Made by a program: the position numbers and the translations under genes
Part shown: one piece after another, positions 29,978-39,226 of the stretch
Layout: every line of letters starts with the position of its first letter
How positions within the stretch are numbered: the stretch's first letter is position 1
NCBI RefSeq assembly: GCF_001006485.1
Contig: NZ_JUET01000139.1
Span: 1-64,000 of the forward strand
Direction of reading: 5' to 3'
Source: Tannerella forsythia
GTDB taxonomy: Bacteria; Bacteroidota; Bacteroidia; Bacteroidales; Tannerellaceae
DNA length: 64,000 nt
Notes under the pieces: model-generated
Seen by the model: only the letters and a program-made list of their open reading frames with translations
Told to the model about the DNA's origin: nothing
The model's database searches: none

Positions 29978-32900
29978 ATGAATAAAAAAGAACGATTCTC
30001 TCGGAAGAGAAGTATCTGTCTGCTGCTCGTCGCATTGTTTTTTGCGGCCGGCGGCTATGCGCAGAAGATAACGGTCAAAGGTACTGTTGTCGATGAGATG
30101 AACGAACCGGTCATCGGTGCGAATGTAGTGGAGAAAGGCACGATTAACGGGATCATCACCGATCTGGACGGTCATTTTACACTGTCGGTCGATGAGAAGG
30201 CCGTGATCGTTGTTTCTTACATCGGTTACAAACCGCAGGAAGTCAACGCTACGAAAGACCCTATGCGGATTATTTTACGGGAAGATTCGGAGATGCTGGA
30301 AGAAGTCGTCGTAATCGGCTACGGTTCGGTCAAGAAAGACGATGCGACAGGTTCCGTGACAGCCATCAAGCCGGACAAGATGAATCGCGGACTGACGACG
30401 AATGCACAAGATTTGATGGCCGGGAAGATTGCCGGGGTGAATGTGGTGTCGAGCGGCGGTACGCCGGGCGGCGGCGCCACGATCCGCATCCGCGGCGGTT
30501 CGTCGCTGAATGCCAATAACGACCCGCTGATCGTTATCGACGGGCTGGCCATGGATAACGACGGTGTCAAAGGGCTCTCCAACCCGCTCTCCATGGTGAA
30601 CCCGAACGACATCGAAACCTTTACGGTGCTGAAAGATGCTTCGGCTACAGCCATCTACGGTTCACGCGCCTCGAACGGCGTGATCATCATCACGACGAAG
30701 AAAGGCGCGCTCGAAGGCGGCAAGTCGAAAGTGCGCATCACCTACGACGGCAACGTCTCGATGAGTAACGCAAAAGACAAAATCGAAGTCATGAACGCCG
30801 ACGAATACCGCGCACGCATCAAGCAGCAATACGGCGAAAGCAGCGACGCATACAAGGCGCTGGGCAACGCGAACACCGACTGGCAAAAAGAAATCTACCG
30901 GGTTGCCTTCTCGACCGACCATAACATCAGCATGTACGGTGGTCTGGGTACGACGCCTTTCCGTGTATCGATCGGTTATACGAACCAGAACGGTATCCTC
31001 AAAACGTCGAACTTCGAGCGGTACACGGCATCGCTCAACCTCTCGCCCTCGTTCTTCGACGGGATGTTGAAGCTGAACGGAAACCTGAAAGGGATGTATG
31101 CACAGTCCCGTTTTGCCGATGCCGGAGCGGTAGGCACGGCCACCCGCATGGACCCGACCCATCCGGTGATGGGCGAAGGCGAAATCTATTCGAAATATTT
31201 CGGAGGGTATTTCCAGTGGACGAATGACGGGAAGGCGCTCAACGACCCCACATGGACGGTGACGAACAACTCGCTGGCGCCGGCTAATCCCGTCTCGCTG
31301 CTCGAACTCAAAAACGACCGCTCGAAATCGAAATCACTCGTCGGGAATCTCGAGGTCGATTATAAGTTTCACTTCCTCCCCGATCTGCGTATCCACGCCA
31401 ACGGAGGGATGGACCTCTCGACCGGAAAGCAGACGACGGATGTAAGCCCCTATTCGTTCACAAACAATTACTACGGCAGCTACGGCTTCGAGGAAATCGA
31501 CAAGTACAACCTGTCGTTCAATACGTATCTGCAATATGTGAAATCGGCCGGAATTCATAACTTCGATGCTATGGCGGGTTACGAATGGCAACATTTCCAT
31601 CGCGAGGGCAACAACCGCTATACGGGATATTATCCGAAAACGAATACGATCAACCCCGGCAAGGAATATTCTCCGTCACATAAGGAGTGGGCTTCGGAGA
31701 ACTTCCTCGTTTCGTTCTTCGGACGTCTGAACTACACGCTGGCCGGCAAGTATCTGTTTACGGCAACGGTTCGCCGCGACGGTTCTTCGCGTTTCCATAA
31801 AGATCATCGCTGGGGCACTTTCCCTTCGTTCGCTTTCGGCTGGAAGATGAAGGAGGAAGGATTCCTGAAAGATATCGACGCGCTGTCCGACCTGAAGCTC
31901 CGTTTGGGATACGGGGTGACCGGACAGCAAAACATCGGCTCGGATTATTCGTATTTCGCCTCTTACACGGCCAACAAAGGATTTGCCTACTATCCCATCG
32001 GCTACGGCAAAGGCGAATCGTATCGCCCCGACGCCTACAACAAGAACCTGAAATGGGAGAAGACGACGACCAGCAACGCCGGACTCGACTTCGGCCTTAT
32101 GAACGGCCGGATCTCGGGGGCTGTCGATTACTACTATCGCAGGACGGACGACCTGATCAACTACGTCTACGTCTCGGCCGGAACGAACTTCAAGAATCAG
32201 GTGAACGCCAATATCGGTTCATTGGAAAACCGGGGAGTCGAATTTTCGATCCATGCCAAACCCGTCGTGCGGAAAGATTTTACGTGGGACATCGGATTCA
32301 ACCTGACGTATAATAAAAACAAAATCACAAAGCTCACAAGCGGCGACGGCGAAGGCTACTACGTTTCTACCGGAGGAATTTCGTATGGTACGGGAAACAA
32401 GGTGCAGGCTCATGCCGTCGGGCATCCGGCGTATGCGTTCTACGTCTACCAGCAGGTCTACGACGAGAAAGGCAAGCCGATCGAAAACACATTCGTCGAC
32501 CGTAACGGCGACGGCATCATCAACGAGAGCGACAAGTATTTCTACAAAAAACCGACGGCCGATGTGCTGATGGGACTTTCGTCGAAGATGCTTTACAAGG
32601 CATGGGACTTCAGCTTTACACTCCGCACGAGCCTGAACAACTATGTTTATAACGACGTAGAGTCGAGCAGCAGTAACCTGAGCCAGCTGTATGCCCCGTC
32701 GGGATTCCTGATCAACCGACCGACGATGACGCTCGCAAACAACTGGCAGGGCGAAGGCAACTTCTACATGTCAGACTATTTCGTGCAAAACGCCTCGTTC
32801 CTCAAGTGCGACAACATCACGCTCGGCTACTCCTTCAACCTGAAAAAGCTGGGCTCCGGACGCGTTTTCGCCGCCGTGCAGAACGTCTTTACCATTACCG

Positions 32901-33022
32901 GATATAAAGGGCTCGATCCGGAACTGATTACCGGTTCGGGCACGGGATTGAACTACGGTATTGACCGCGACCTCTATCCCCGTCCGTTTACCTCGCTGAT
33001 GGGAGTAACATTGAATTTTTAA
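29978..33022 (+). CDS. susC: SusC, TonB-dependent malto-oligosaccharide transporter
   Basis: A 1014-residue outer-membrane transporter. After the signal peptide (ending GGYAQ) comes a carboxypeptidase-D-like domain (about 30-110), then LEEVVVIGYGSVKKDD, then a plug with IRIRGGSSLNANNDPL and VLKDASATAIYGSRASNG, then the barrel, ending in VTLNF. Lying between susB and a SusD with starch-type residues, it should import malto-oligosaccharides held by SusD, E and F. The coding sequence is clearly richer in G and C than the first PUL's susC. Confidence 0.93.
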   Translation: MNKKERFSRKRSICLLLVALFFAAGGYAQKITVKGTVVDEMNEPVIGANVVEKGTINGIITDLDGHFTLSVDEKAVIVVSYIGYKPQEVNATKDPMRIILREDSEMLEEVVVIGYGSVKKDDATGSVTAIKPDKMNRGLTTNAQDLMAGKIAGVNVVSSGGTPGGGATIRIRGGSSLNANNDPLIVIDGLAMDNDGVKGLSNPLSMVNPNDIETFTVLKDASATAIYGSRASNGVIIITTKKGALEGGKSKVRITYDGNVSMSNAKDKIEVMNADEYRARIKQQYGESSDAYKALGNANTDWQKEIYRVAFSTDHNISMYGGLGTTPFRVSIGYTNQNGILKTSNFERYTASLNLSPSFFDGMLKLNGNLKGMYAQSRFADAGAVGTATRMDPTHPVMGEGEIYSKYFGGYFQWTNDGKALNDPTWTVTNNSLAPANPVSLLELKNDRSKSKSLVGNLEVDYKFHFLPDLRIHANGGMDLSTGKQTTDVSPYSFTNNYYGSYGFEEIDKYNLSFNTYLQYVKSAGIHNFDAMAGYEWQHFHREGNNRYTGYYPKTNTINPGKEYSPSHKEWASENFLVSFFGRLNYTLAGKYLFTATVRRDGSSRFHKDHRWGTFPSFAFGWKMKEEGFLKDIDALSDLKLRLGYGVTGQQNIGSDYSYFASYTANKGFAYYPIGYGKGESYRPDAYNKNLKWEKTTTSNAGLDFGLMNGRISGAVDYYYRRTDDLINYVYVSAGTNFKNQVNANIGSLENRGVEFSIHAKPVVRKDFTWDIGFNLTYNKNKITKLTSGDGEGYYVSTGGISYGTGNKVQAHAVGHPAYAFYVYQQVYDEKGKPIENTFVDRNGDGIINESDKYFYKKPTADVLMGLSSKMLYKAWDFSFTLRTSLNNYVYNDVESSSSNLSQLYAPSGFLINRPTMTLANNWQGEGNFYMSDYFVQNASFLKCDNITLGYSFNLKKLGSGRVFAAVQNVFTITGYKGLDPELITGSGTGLNYGIDRDLYPRPFTSLMGVTLNF

Positions 33023-33046
33023 TCATCGAATAAAGGGCAAATCATT

Positions 33047-34630
33047 ATGAAACGAAATACGATAAAATCATGGATTATTACGGCCGCATTGTCTTTTTCA
33101 ATGTCGGGCATGGTATCGTGCGTAGGTGATCTGGATGTGACACCGATCGATCCGAGCGTCACGATGGAGTTTGACCGGAACAAGGTCTTTACGAAAATTT
33201 ATGCAACGATGGGGCTGACCGGCATCGAAGGGCCTGCCGGAACGGGAACGGGTGACGTGGACGGCCTTGACGAAGGAACGTCCGACTTCTTCCGACTGAT
33301 TTGGAACATGAACGAGCTCTCGACCGACGAAGCGCATTGCTGCTGGGGCGACGGCGGAATACCCGAACTCAATTACAACGCGTGGGGAGCGTCGCACGAG
33401 TATGTGACGGGACTTTACTACCGTCTGTATTTCAACGTGACGTTATGCAACTTCTTCCTCGAACAGACCGATGGAAAAAGCGACGGCGAAAGCGTGGTAC
33501 AGCGTGCCGAAGCGCGTTTTATGCGTGCCCTGAACTACTGCTACCTGATCGACATGTTTGGAAAAGTACCGTTCGTAACGAAGGTATCGACCGAGAACCC
33601 CTCGCAGGTAGAGCGTGCCGAACTCTTCCGGTTCATCGAAAAAGAGCTGCTCGAAGCCTCCGAAGCGATGAAAGACCCGCAAACGAACGCCTACGGCCGC
33701 GCCGATAAAGCGGCGGCATGGCTTCTGCTGGCGCGTCTGTACCTGAACGCCGAGGTATATACCGGCACGGCGCAATGGGCTAAGGCGGCCGAATATGCGC
33801 GGAAAGTGATGAACACGTCGTACAGCCTGTCGCCGGTATATAAACACCTGTTTATGGCCGACAACAACGGCAGCGCGGTGAACAGGGCGAATACGGAGAT
33901 TATCCTGCCGATTCTGCAGGACGGTGCCGCAACGCGCAACTACGGCGGCTCCCTCTTCCTGATCGCCTCGACGCATAAAACGAAAGACATGCCGGCTTAC
34001 GGAACCACCGAAGGATGGGCAGGAAACCGCTGCCGGCCGCAGCTGGTGAAGAAATTCTTCCCGGCGGGCGACGCCCCGAATGCCGAGACCGATCAGATCA
34101 TCAAGGCGGCGAAAGACGATCGCGCGCTCTTCTTCGGCAAAGACCGCACCCTGTCGGTCGACGATGCGTCGAAGTTCGAGAACGGCTTCTCCTTCGTCAA
34201 ATTCTCGAACCTGCGTGCCGACGGCGCGTCGACCAACGACTCGAAACATACGGATACCGATGTGCCGCTGATGCGTCTGGCCGAAGCCTACCTGACGTTT
34301 GCCGAGGCTACGGTACGGCAGAACGGAGGCGCTGCGGCCGAGGCCACCGAGGCCATCAACACCCTGCGCAAACGCGCCAACGCCAAAACGGAAACATCGT
34401 ACACCCTCGACCATATTCTGGACGAATGGTCGCGCGAGTTCGCCTTTGAAGGACGGCGACGCTCCGACCTGATCCGTTTCGGCAAGTTCGGAGGCAATAC
34501 AAACTACGTATGGCAATGGAAAGGCGGCGTGAAAGACGGTACGAGCTTCGGCAAGCACCTTAACCTCTATCCGATTCCGGAAAACGACCTGAACGTGAAC
34601 AACAATCTGGTACAACATCCGGGATATTAA
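33047..34630 (+). CDS. susD: SusD starch-binding lipoprotein
   Basis: A 527-residue surface lipoprotein with lipobox M-V-S-C. The region MNELSTDEAHCCWGDGGIP and ELNYNAWG resembles the starch-contacting loop of B. thetaiotaomicron SusD more than generic SusD homologues do. The C-terminal REFAFEGRRRSDLIRFGKF and the final NLVQHPGY are family hallmarks. It caps SusC and captures starch helices. The gene is 24 bases after susC. Confidence 0.92.
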   Translation: MKRNTIKSWIITAALSFSMSGMVSCVGDLDVTPIDPSVTMEFDRNKVFTKIYATMGLTGIEGPAGTGTGDVDGLDEGTSDFFRLIWNMNELSTDEAHCCWGDGGIPELNYNAWGASHEYVTGLYYRLYFNVTLCNFFLEQTDGKSDGESVVQRAEARFMRALNYCYLIDMFGKVPFVTKVSTENPSQVERAELFRFIEKELLEASEAMKDPQTNAYGRADKAAAWLLLARLYLNAEVYTGTAQWAKAAEYARKVMNTSYSLSPVYKHLFMADNNGSAVNRANTEIILPILQDGAATRNYGGSLFLIASTHKTKDMPAYGTTEGWAGNRCRPQLVKKFFPAGDAPNAETDQIIKAAKDDRALFFGKDRTLSVDDASKFENGFSFVKFSNLRADGASTNDSKHTDTDVPLMRLAEAYLTFAEATVRQNGGAAAEATEAINTLRKRANAKTETSYTLDHILDEWSREFAFEGRRRSDLIRFGKFGGNTNYVWQWKGGVKDGTSFGKHLNLYPIPENDLNVNNNLVQHPGY

Positions 34631-34680
34631 TCTTCCGGCAACGGAAAGCGAACATGTCAAAAAAAAAACAGATAAAGATC

Positions 34681-35820
34681 ATGATGAAGAAAAACAGAAA
34701 CAAGATAGCAGTCATGCTGCTGGCTGCCGGGCTGTCTTTCGTTTTCGCCTCATGCGAAGACGACCGCAACTCCAACCCGACGTTGCAGACCCCGACGAAA
34801 TTCGTCCTGAACACACCGGCTTATGCCGGAAGCGCCGTGTACGATCTCGAAAACTCGTCGTCCGTAGAGCTTACCTGCTCGCAGCCCGACTATGGCTTTA
34901 CGGCCGCCACGGTTTACTCCGTGCAGGTATCGCTCGATAACGACTTTACGACCGAAGGGAAGTTTACCACACTGGCCACAACGTACACAACGGCCAAGAT
35001 GGCCATCGATGCGACCGAAATAGCCGTGGCGCAAACTACGCTGGCGCTCGAAAAGGGAATTGCGGAAGACCGCTTCCCGCTCACCTCGAAACTCTACGTC
35101 CGGCTCAGGGCGGCGTTAACGAACGGCAAAGGCGAAATCTTCTCCAATACGGTTACACTTCGTATGCGAACGAAGTTTGCACTCAGCCCCATTGTCCTGC
35201 CCAAAACGATGAACATTGTCGGCAGTACGATAGGCAACTGGAAATGGGAAGATTGCATGGAGATGGTACCCACCGTCGCCAATGATGGCACGTTCTGGCG
35301 TATCCTCTACTTCGAGAAAGACGCCAAGATGAAATTCAACATCGAGAAAGGCTGGGACGGCCGGGAATTTGGCGGTTCGGCCACCCTCGAAGACCATGCC
35401 GGTGCAGGCCTTTCCGACGCGGGAGGCAACCTCAGGGTGGCGAAGGCCGGGTGGTACCTCGTCGTCATCAGAACGGCTGTCGAAGGACGTAACCTGAAGT
35501 ACACCGTCGCGTTCGAGAAACCGAATGTCTATGTAGTGGGTCATACGATGAACGGCAATTGGGACACTACGGATGAAAAACGGTTCACCGTGCCGGCCGA
35601 TGCCAAAGGCGACTTCGTATCTCCGGCGTTCCTTTCGACCGGTGAAGTACGCATGTGTGTGAAGTTGGACGACGCAGACTGGTGGCACTCCGAATTTATC
35701 GTCTATGCCGACGGAAAAATCGCTTACCGCGGCTCGGGCGACGATCAGGAGCGTTACACTCAGCCCGCAGGCAAACGCGCCTACCTGAACTTTATGACCG
35801 GTAAGGGACGTTATGAATAA
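34681..35820 (+). CDS. susE: SusE-like starch-binding lipoprotein
   Basis: A lipoprotein of about 379 residues (lipobox F-A-S-C). The N-terminal SusE domain runs to about residue 140 (PTKFVLNTPAYAG), followed by two carbohydrate-binding-type repeats, each with a Trp-rich segment (GNWKWEDCMEMVP and GNWDTTDEKRF). It sits on the cell surface and helps hold starch. Starts are ambiguous: ATG also occurs nine codons earlier and one codon later; I chose the one giving a compact signal peptide. Confidence 0.88.
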   Translation: MMKKNRNKIAVMLLAAGLSFVFASCEDDRNSNPTLQTPTKFVLNTPAYAGSAVYDLENSSSVELTCSQPDYGFTAATVYSVQVSLDNDFTTEGKFTTLATTYTTAKMAIDATEIAVAQTTLALEKGIAEDRFPLTSKLYVRLRAALTNGKGEIFSNTVTLRMRTKFALSPIVLPKTMNIVGSTIGNWKWEDCMEMVPTVANDGTFWRILYFEKDAKMKFNIEKGWDGREFGGSATLEDHAGAGLSDAGGNLRVAKAGWYLVVIRTAVEGRNLKYTVAFEKPNVYVVGHTMNGNWDTTDEKRFTVPADAKGDFVSPAFLSTGEVRMCVKLDDADWWHSEFIVYADGKIAYRGSGDDQERYTQPAGKRAYLNFMTGKGRYE

Positions 35821-35850
35821 ATGTAAAGTGAAACGATAAAATATACGGAT

Positions 35851-37236
35851 ATGAAAAAGTGGTCAATCTACAGGTATATAATACTGCTGTGCCCGGTTTT
35901 GATCCTCACAGCATGCATGGAAGACTTTAACGGCGACGTAGCCGCTCCCCAGCAATGGGAACAGGAAACGGCCAAGACGATCGGCTTTAAGGCCGAAAAG
36001 GTCGGAACGATCGACCTGAACACCGTTGCCTCGGAAAAAGTGAAAGTCTGCTCGATTACGAAACCGGCCCTCACCGCAGGACGGGTGAAAGGATACGTCT
36101 TGTATCTGAACGAAAAGGTTACGCTCGAGGTCGACAGTCTGGGACAGGTGAAGACGGGCGCGTTGCAAGACTCGATCGTTTCGATCTACGGTAAGCGTCC
36201 CGAACTGCGCACCCTCAGCGGACGGTTGTATGCCCTCGTCGCTCTGGGCGAACAGACGCTCCGCTCAGACAGTGTGGCGCTCACACTGGCCGTCAAGCCG
36301 AAAGCGCCCTTTATCGATAAGGCCTATTACCTGATCGGGAATATGAACGACTGGAAGGCCGACGATGTGTCGAAGCTCATCAAACTGAATCAAAGCGGCG
36401 ACGTGTACGAGAATCCTGTCTTCTCGATGATACTCAAAGTGCCGGAAAACTGCTACTGGAAAGTCATCCCGCAAACACGCGTCGACGCCTTTACGAAAGG
36501 CGAGGCGGAAAACGTATGGGGCGAGGGCGTACTGGGTTGCGCCGTCGACGGCGACGAATCGGCCTCCGGCAAGCTCACGGTCAACGGCAACGCCATGAAG
36601 ATCAAAAACGGCGGATGGACGAAAATCGAACTCAATATGCTCGATTACACGTATAAAGTCACCGTGCTGGGCAACGTCAGCCCGTTTCTCTACGTGCCTG
36701 GCAATCATCAGGGATGGTCGCCGGCAACGGCTCCATTCGTTCATTCAACCGATTTCATGAACTACGGCGGCTTCGTATCGCTCGACGGCGAGTTCAAGTT
36801 CACGTCCGAAAAAAGCTGGGACGGCGTCAACTACGGCGCCGGAGCGAAAGACGGCGCTCTCTCGACCGACGGCGGGGCCGGCAACCTGAAAGCCGAAAAG
36901 GGCTTCTATCTGCTGAAAGCCAACATCTCGTCGCTCACATGGTCGGCCGTGCTCATCCAAACCTTCGGACTGATAGGCAGCGCGACGGACGGCGGATGGG
37001 ATACCTCTACGCCGATGACGTTCGATGCCGCCAAAAGCGAATATTCGATCACCGCTGCCCTGAAAGACGGCGAGCTGAAGTTCCGCGCCAACGATGTGTG
37101 GGACGTCAACCTCGGCGGCGATCCGGAGCATCTGACCTTCGGCGGCGCCAACATCGCCGTCAAGGCCGGCACGTATAAGATCACGCTCTCGCTCTCCGAC
37201 GCGCAGAAATATACCTGCACGATAGCGAAACCGTAA
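35851..37236 (+). CDS. susF: SusF-like starch-binding lipoprotein
   Basis: A 461-residue lipoprotein (lipobox L-T-A-C) with an N-terminal SusE/F-type immunoglobulin-like domain and three similar binding modules. These are recognisable by YYLIGNMNDWKADD, LYVPGNHQGWSPAT and FGLIGSATDGGWDTS, each followed by a G-x-W or L-K-F-R-A-N-D-x-W-D strand. B. thetaiotaomicron SusF also has three starch-binding modules. It is last in the operon, with a strong terminator about 50 bases after the stop. Confidence 0.9.
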   Translation: MKKWSIYRYIILLCPVLILTACMEDFNGDVAAPQQWEQETAKTIGFKAEKVGTIDLNTVASEKVKVCSITKPALTAGRVKGYVLYLNEKVTLEVDSLGQVKTGALQDSIVSIYGKRPELRTLSGRLYALVALGEQTLRSDSVALTLAVKPKAPFIDKAYYLIGNMNDWKADDVSKLIKLNQSGDVYENPVFSMILKVPENCYWKVIPQTRVDAFTKGEAENVWGEGVLGCAVDGDESASGKLTVNGNAMKIKNGGWTKIELNMLDYTYKVTVLGNVSPFLYVPGNHQGWSPATAPFVHSTDFMNYGGFVSLDGEFKFTSEKSWDGVNYGAGAKDGALSTDGGAGNLKAEKGFYLLKANISSLTWSAVLIQTFGLIGSATDGGWDTSTPMTFDAAKSEYSITAALKDGELKFRANDVWDVNLGGDPEHLTFGGANIAVKAGTYKITLSLSDAQKYTCTIAKP

Positions 37237-37287
37237 GGATGTTATACGTATTATGCCCTTAAATTTCGCCTGTTTTTATACAATCGG

Positions 37288-37317
37288 GAGCCGTCTCATC
37301 TGGGGACGGCTCTTTTT
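37288..37317 (+). terminator. Terminator of the sus operon
   Basis: GAGCCGTC (37288-37295) and GACGGCTC (37305-37312) form a perfect 8-bp stem with a 9-base loop, followed directly by TTTTT. This is the clearest intrinsic terminator in the window. Confidence 0.85.
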
Positions 37318-37422
37318 AAATCGGGCCTGTCGAAAAGTATATAAATTCTGATTTTTCAATAAAATAATTAACACCATCCCTGCAAAAGTACAAGATTTCT
37401 ATTCATTTTGCATCAAATTCTT

Positions 37423-37430
37423 TATCTTTG
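37423..37430 (+). promoter_or_regulatory. -7 element in front of a transposase remnant
   Basis: TATCTTTG, a perfect consensus match. The only frame downstream on this strand is the short transposase-like fragment, so the promoter looks like a leftover of a lost insertion sequence. Confidence 0.4.
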
Positions 37431-37435
37431 CATTT

Positions 37436-37489
37436 ATGTTCAAATATCGCTCACAAAAACAGTTGTTAGTTTATGATTTTCACCTATGA
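37436..37489 (+). pseudogene. N-terminal fragment of an IS5/IS1182-type transposase
   Basis: The 17-residue frame MFKYRSQKQLLVYDFHL resembles the start of DDE transposases that typically begin M-F-K/R-Y-x-S-Q-x-Q-x-x-x-x-D-F. It stops where the conserved P-F/L-D-x-N-N-R-W region should follow. With the promoter just upstream it looks like the left end of a decayed insertion sequence. No body or terminal repeats of the element are recognisable. Confidence 0.4.
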
Positions 37490-37523
37490 ATAAAAACGGA
37501 CTATTGAAAGACTTGTAATCTAT

Positions 37524-38081
37524 CTATGGCTTGTAATACCGATTTCTTATGACACATCTGCAATTTTTGATGATATTACTTCCCATAGTATTCATGGTAC
37601 ATGACTTTGAGGAGATTATAATGTTTCGCTCATGGTTGGAGAGGAACAAGGATATGTAACCGCTGTTATCTCTGGTGAGTAAGGCTGTTTCGACATTCCC
37701 TCCGAGAAAATCTGTGATACGCTGACGTAAAACATCTAACACTTCGCCAATGATTACTCCGTTAAATCCGTCGACAGACTCGATAACGAAGATAGCCTTG
37801 TGGATATCCTCTGTGAGCATCGTGCGAACAGACTCCCTCCAATTCCAACAACGACAAATGGCGCCTTCGTCGTCTTTGTAGACAATCTCGCCCCTATAAG
37901 GCGGCTCGTTCTCGTCGCTACCAAGCGTAATAAACGGTTCGTCTCCCTCGGCAAGTGTCAAACGCATTGCTCCCTTTATCATATCCACATCTTCGCCACC
38001 GCAAGGCACGCCGAACTCCAGGGAAACGGAGTTGTATATGTCTACGAATCGAATAAACGGGCAAATAAAATTGTATAACAA
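37524..38081 (-). pseudogene. B3/B4 tRNA-binding-domain protein, N-terminally truncated
   Basis: The core matches stand-alone B3/4-domain proteins (related to PheT domains B3/B4, possibly aminoacyl-tRNA editing): VDIYNSVSLEFGVPCGGEDVD, shown in parts as VDIYNSVSLEFG and VPCGGEDVD, then PPYRGEIVYKDDEGAICRCW and NWRESVRTM. Family members have about 60-100 further residues at the N-terminus. Here only a TTG start is available; the frame upstream reads SAVELLLYNF (echoing the family's S-S-V-E-A-L-x-R) and then runs into the end of the ABC permease gene. The C-terminal 35 residues also look unrelated. Probably a deletion-made pseudogene. Confidence 0.6.
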
Positions 38082-38100
38082 CAGTTCAACAGCACTTTTA

Positions 38101-39219
38101 TTAATTGTTTTTCTTATAGCTCCGGATAGCCCAGAAGTTGAAAACGGCTGCGAAGCCGCACAAAATAAGAAACGGATTCGTTAGTTCCGTGAACGAGCTG
38201 CCTTTGAGATAGATCGATCGCATCACTTCGACAAAATATTTCAACGGATTGAACGCCGCGATCATTTGTGCCCACGAAGGCATGGACGCGATGGGAGTAA
38301 ACAGACCACTCATCAGAATAAGCACCATCATAAAGAAATACATTACGAACATAGCTTGTTGCATCGTCTCGGAATAGTTTGAGATCACAAGCCCTATTCC
38401 CGACACGACCGCAATATAGATCGTCGCAAAAATATAAATCGTTAACAGGTTGCCTGCCGGAAAAATTCCGTATACCCATACGGCCAATACCATACATAGC
38501 GACAAGACAAAGAAGCCGATCATCCAGTAAGGAATAAGTTTAGCTGCCACAAAAGCCATTCGTCCGACCGGAGAAACATTGAGTTGTTCGATAGTACCCG
38601 TTTCTTTTTCTCCGACAATGTTCAGGGCCGGAAGAAAGCCGGTGAGCATCGTCAGCAGCATGACCATCAGCGCCGGCACCATAAAGACCTTGTAGTCCAG
38701 ACGGGGATTGAAGCGATATCGCGCCACGATATCGAATGTTTCGACGGGCAGGAGCGAGATGTACGTGTACATGCCGTAGCTTTCCCTTAATTCGGCCGAA
38801 TAGTCATTCAGTATGTTTGTCAGATAGAAGGTCCCCAAACTTCCTTTTGTTCCGTTAACCGCATTGGCCGAAATCATCGCGTCACTGTGTCCTTCGCTGA
38901 TAATCTTCTTTTCGAATCCTGAAGGAATTTCCAAGATCATGTCTGTCTCACCCGACTCAATGCCATCCATTGCAGCAGAATAAGTTGGTAAAACATCGGT
39001 CAGCCGAAAATAGCCGGAGGCCGTTGCTTTGGCAATTAACCTTTGCGAAACGGAGCTGCGATCGTTATCTACCACTGCCAACCTGATGTCTTTGATCTCC
39101 TGATTCGCAGCCCACGGCATAATCAGAATCACCGTCAGAGGCATTACAAGAATCAGTTTCGGGAGGAAAGGATTCCGGAAAAACTGCTTACATTCTTTTT
39201 CGATTAAATATTTCAACAT
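38101..39219 (-). CDS. ABC-2 type permease
   Basis: A 372-residue ABC-2 membrane protein with one N-terminal span, a large extracytoplasmic domain (about 45-170) and five C-terminal spans. The loop VGEKETGTIEQLNVSPVGR is typical of the YbhR/YhhJ class. It pairs with the similar permease encoded seven bases upstream to form a heterodimeric channel powered by the two ATPases. It is last in the TetR-TolC-HlyD-ABC operon. Substrate unknown; YbhFSR-like systems export drugs, cations or lipophilic compounds. Confidence 0.9.
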   Translation of the reverse strand: MLKYLIEKECKQFFRNPFLPKLILVMPLTVILIMPWAANQEIKDIRLAVVDNDRSSVSQRLIAKATASGYFRLTDVLPTYSAAMDGIESGETDMILEIPSGFEKKIISEGHSDAMISANAVNGTKGSLGTFYLTNILNDYSAELRESYGMYTYISLLPVETFDIVARYRFNPRLDYKVFMVPALMVMLLTMLTGFLPALNIVGEKETGTIEQLNVSPVGRMAFVAAKLIPYWMIGFFVLSLCMVLAVWVYGIFPAGNLLTIYIFATIYIAVVSGIGLVISNYSETMQQAMFVMYFFMMVLILMSGLFTPIASMPSWAQMIAAFNPLKYFVEVMRSIYLKGSSFTELTNPFLILCGFAAVFNFWAIRSYKKNN

Positions 39220-39226
39220 GATATTC

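Noticed and set aside
33443-34660. A 405-codon minus-strand frame opposite susD, and similar long antisense frames at 27868-29088, 30662-31162, 35116-35688 and 36265-36744
   Set aside because: They mirror GC-rich, codon-biased sus genes; their translations are Arg/Val/His-rich without domain character.
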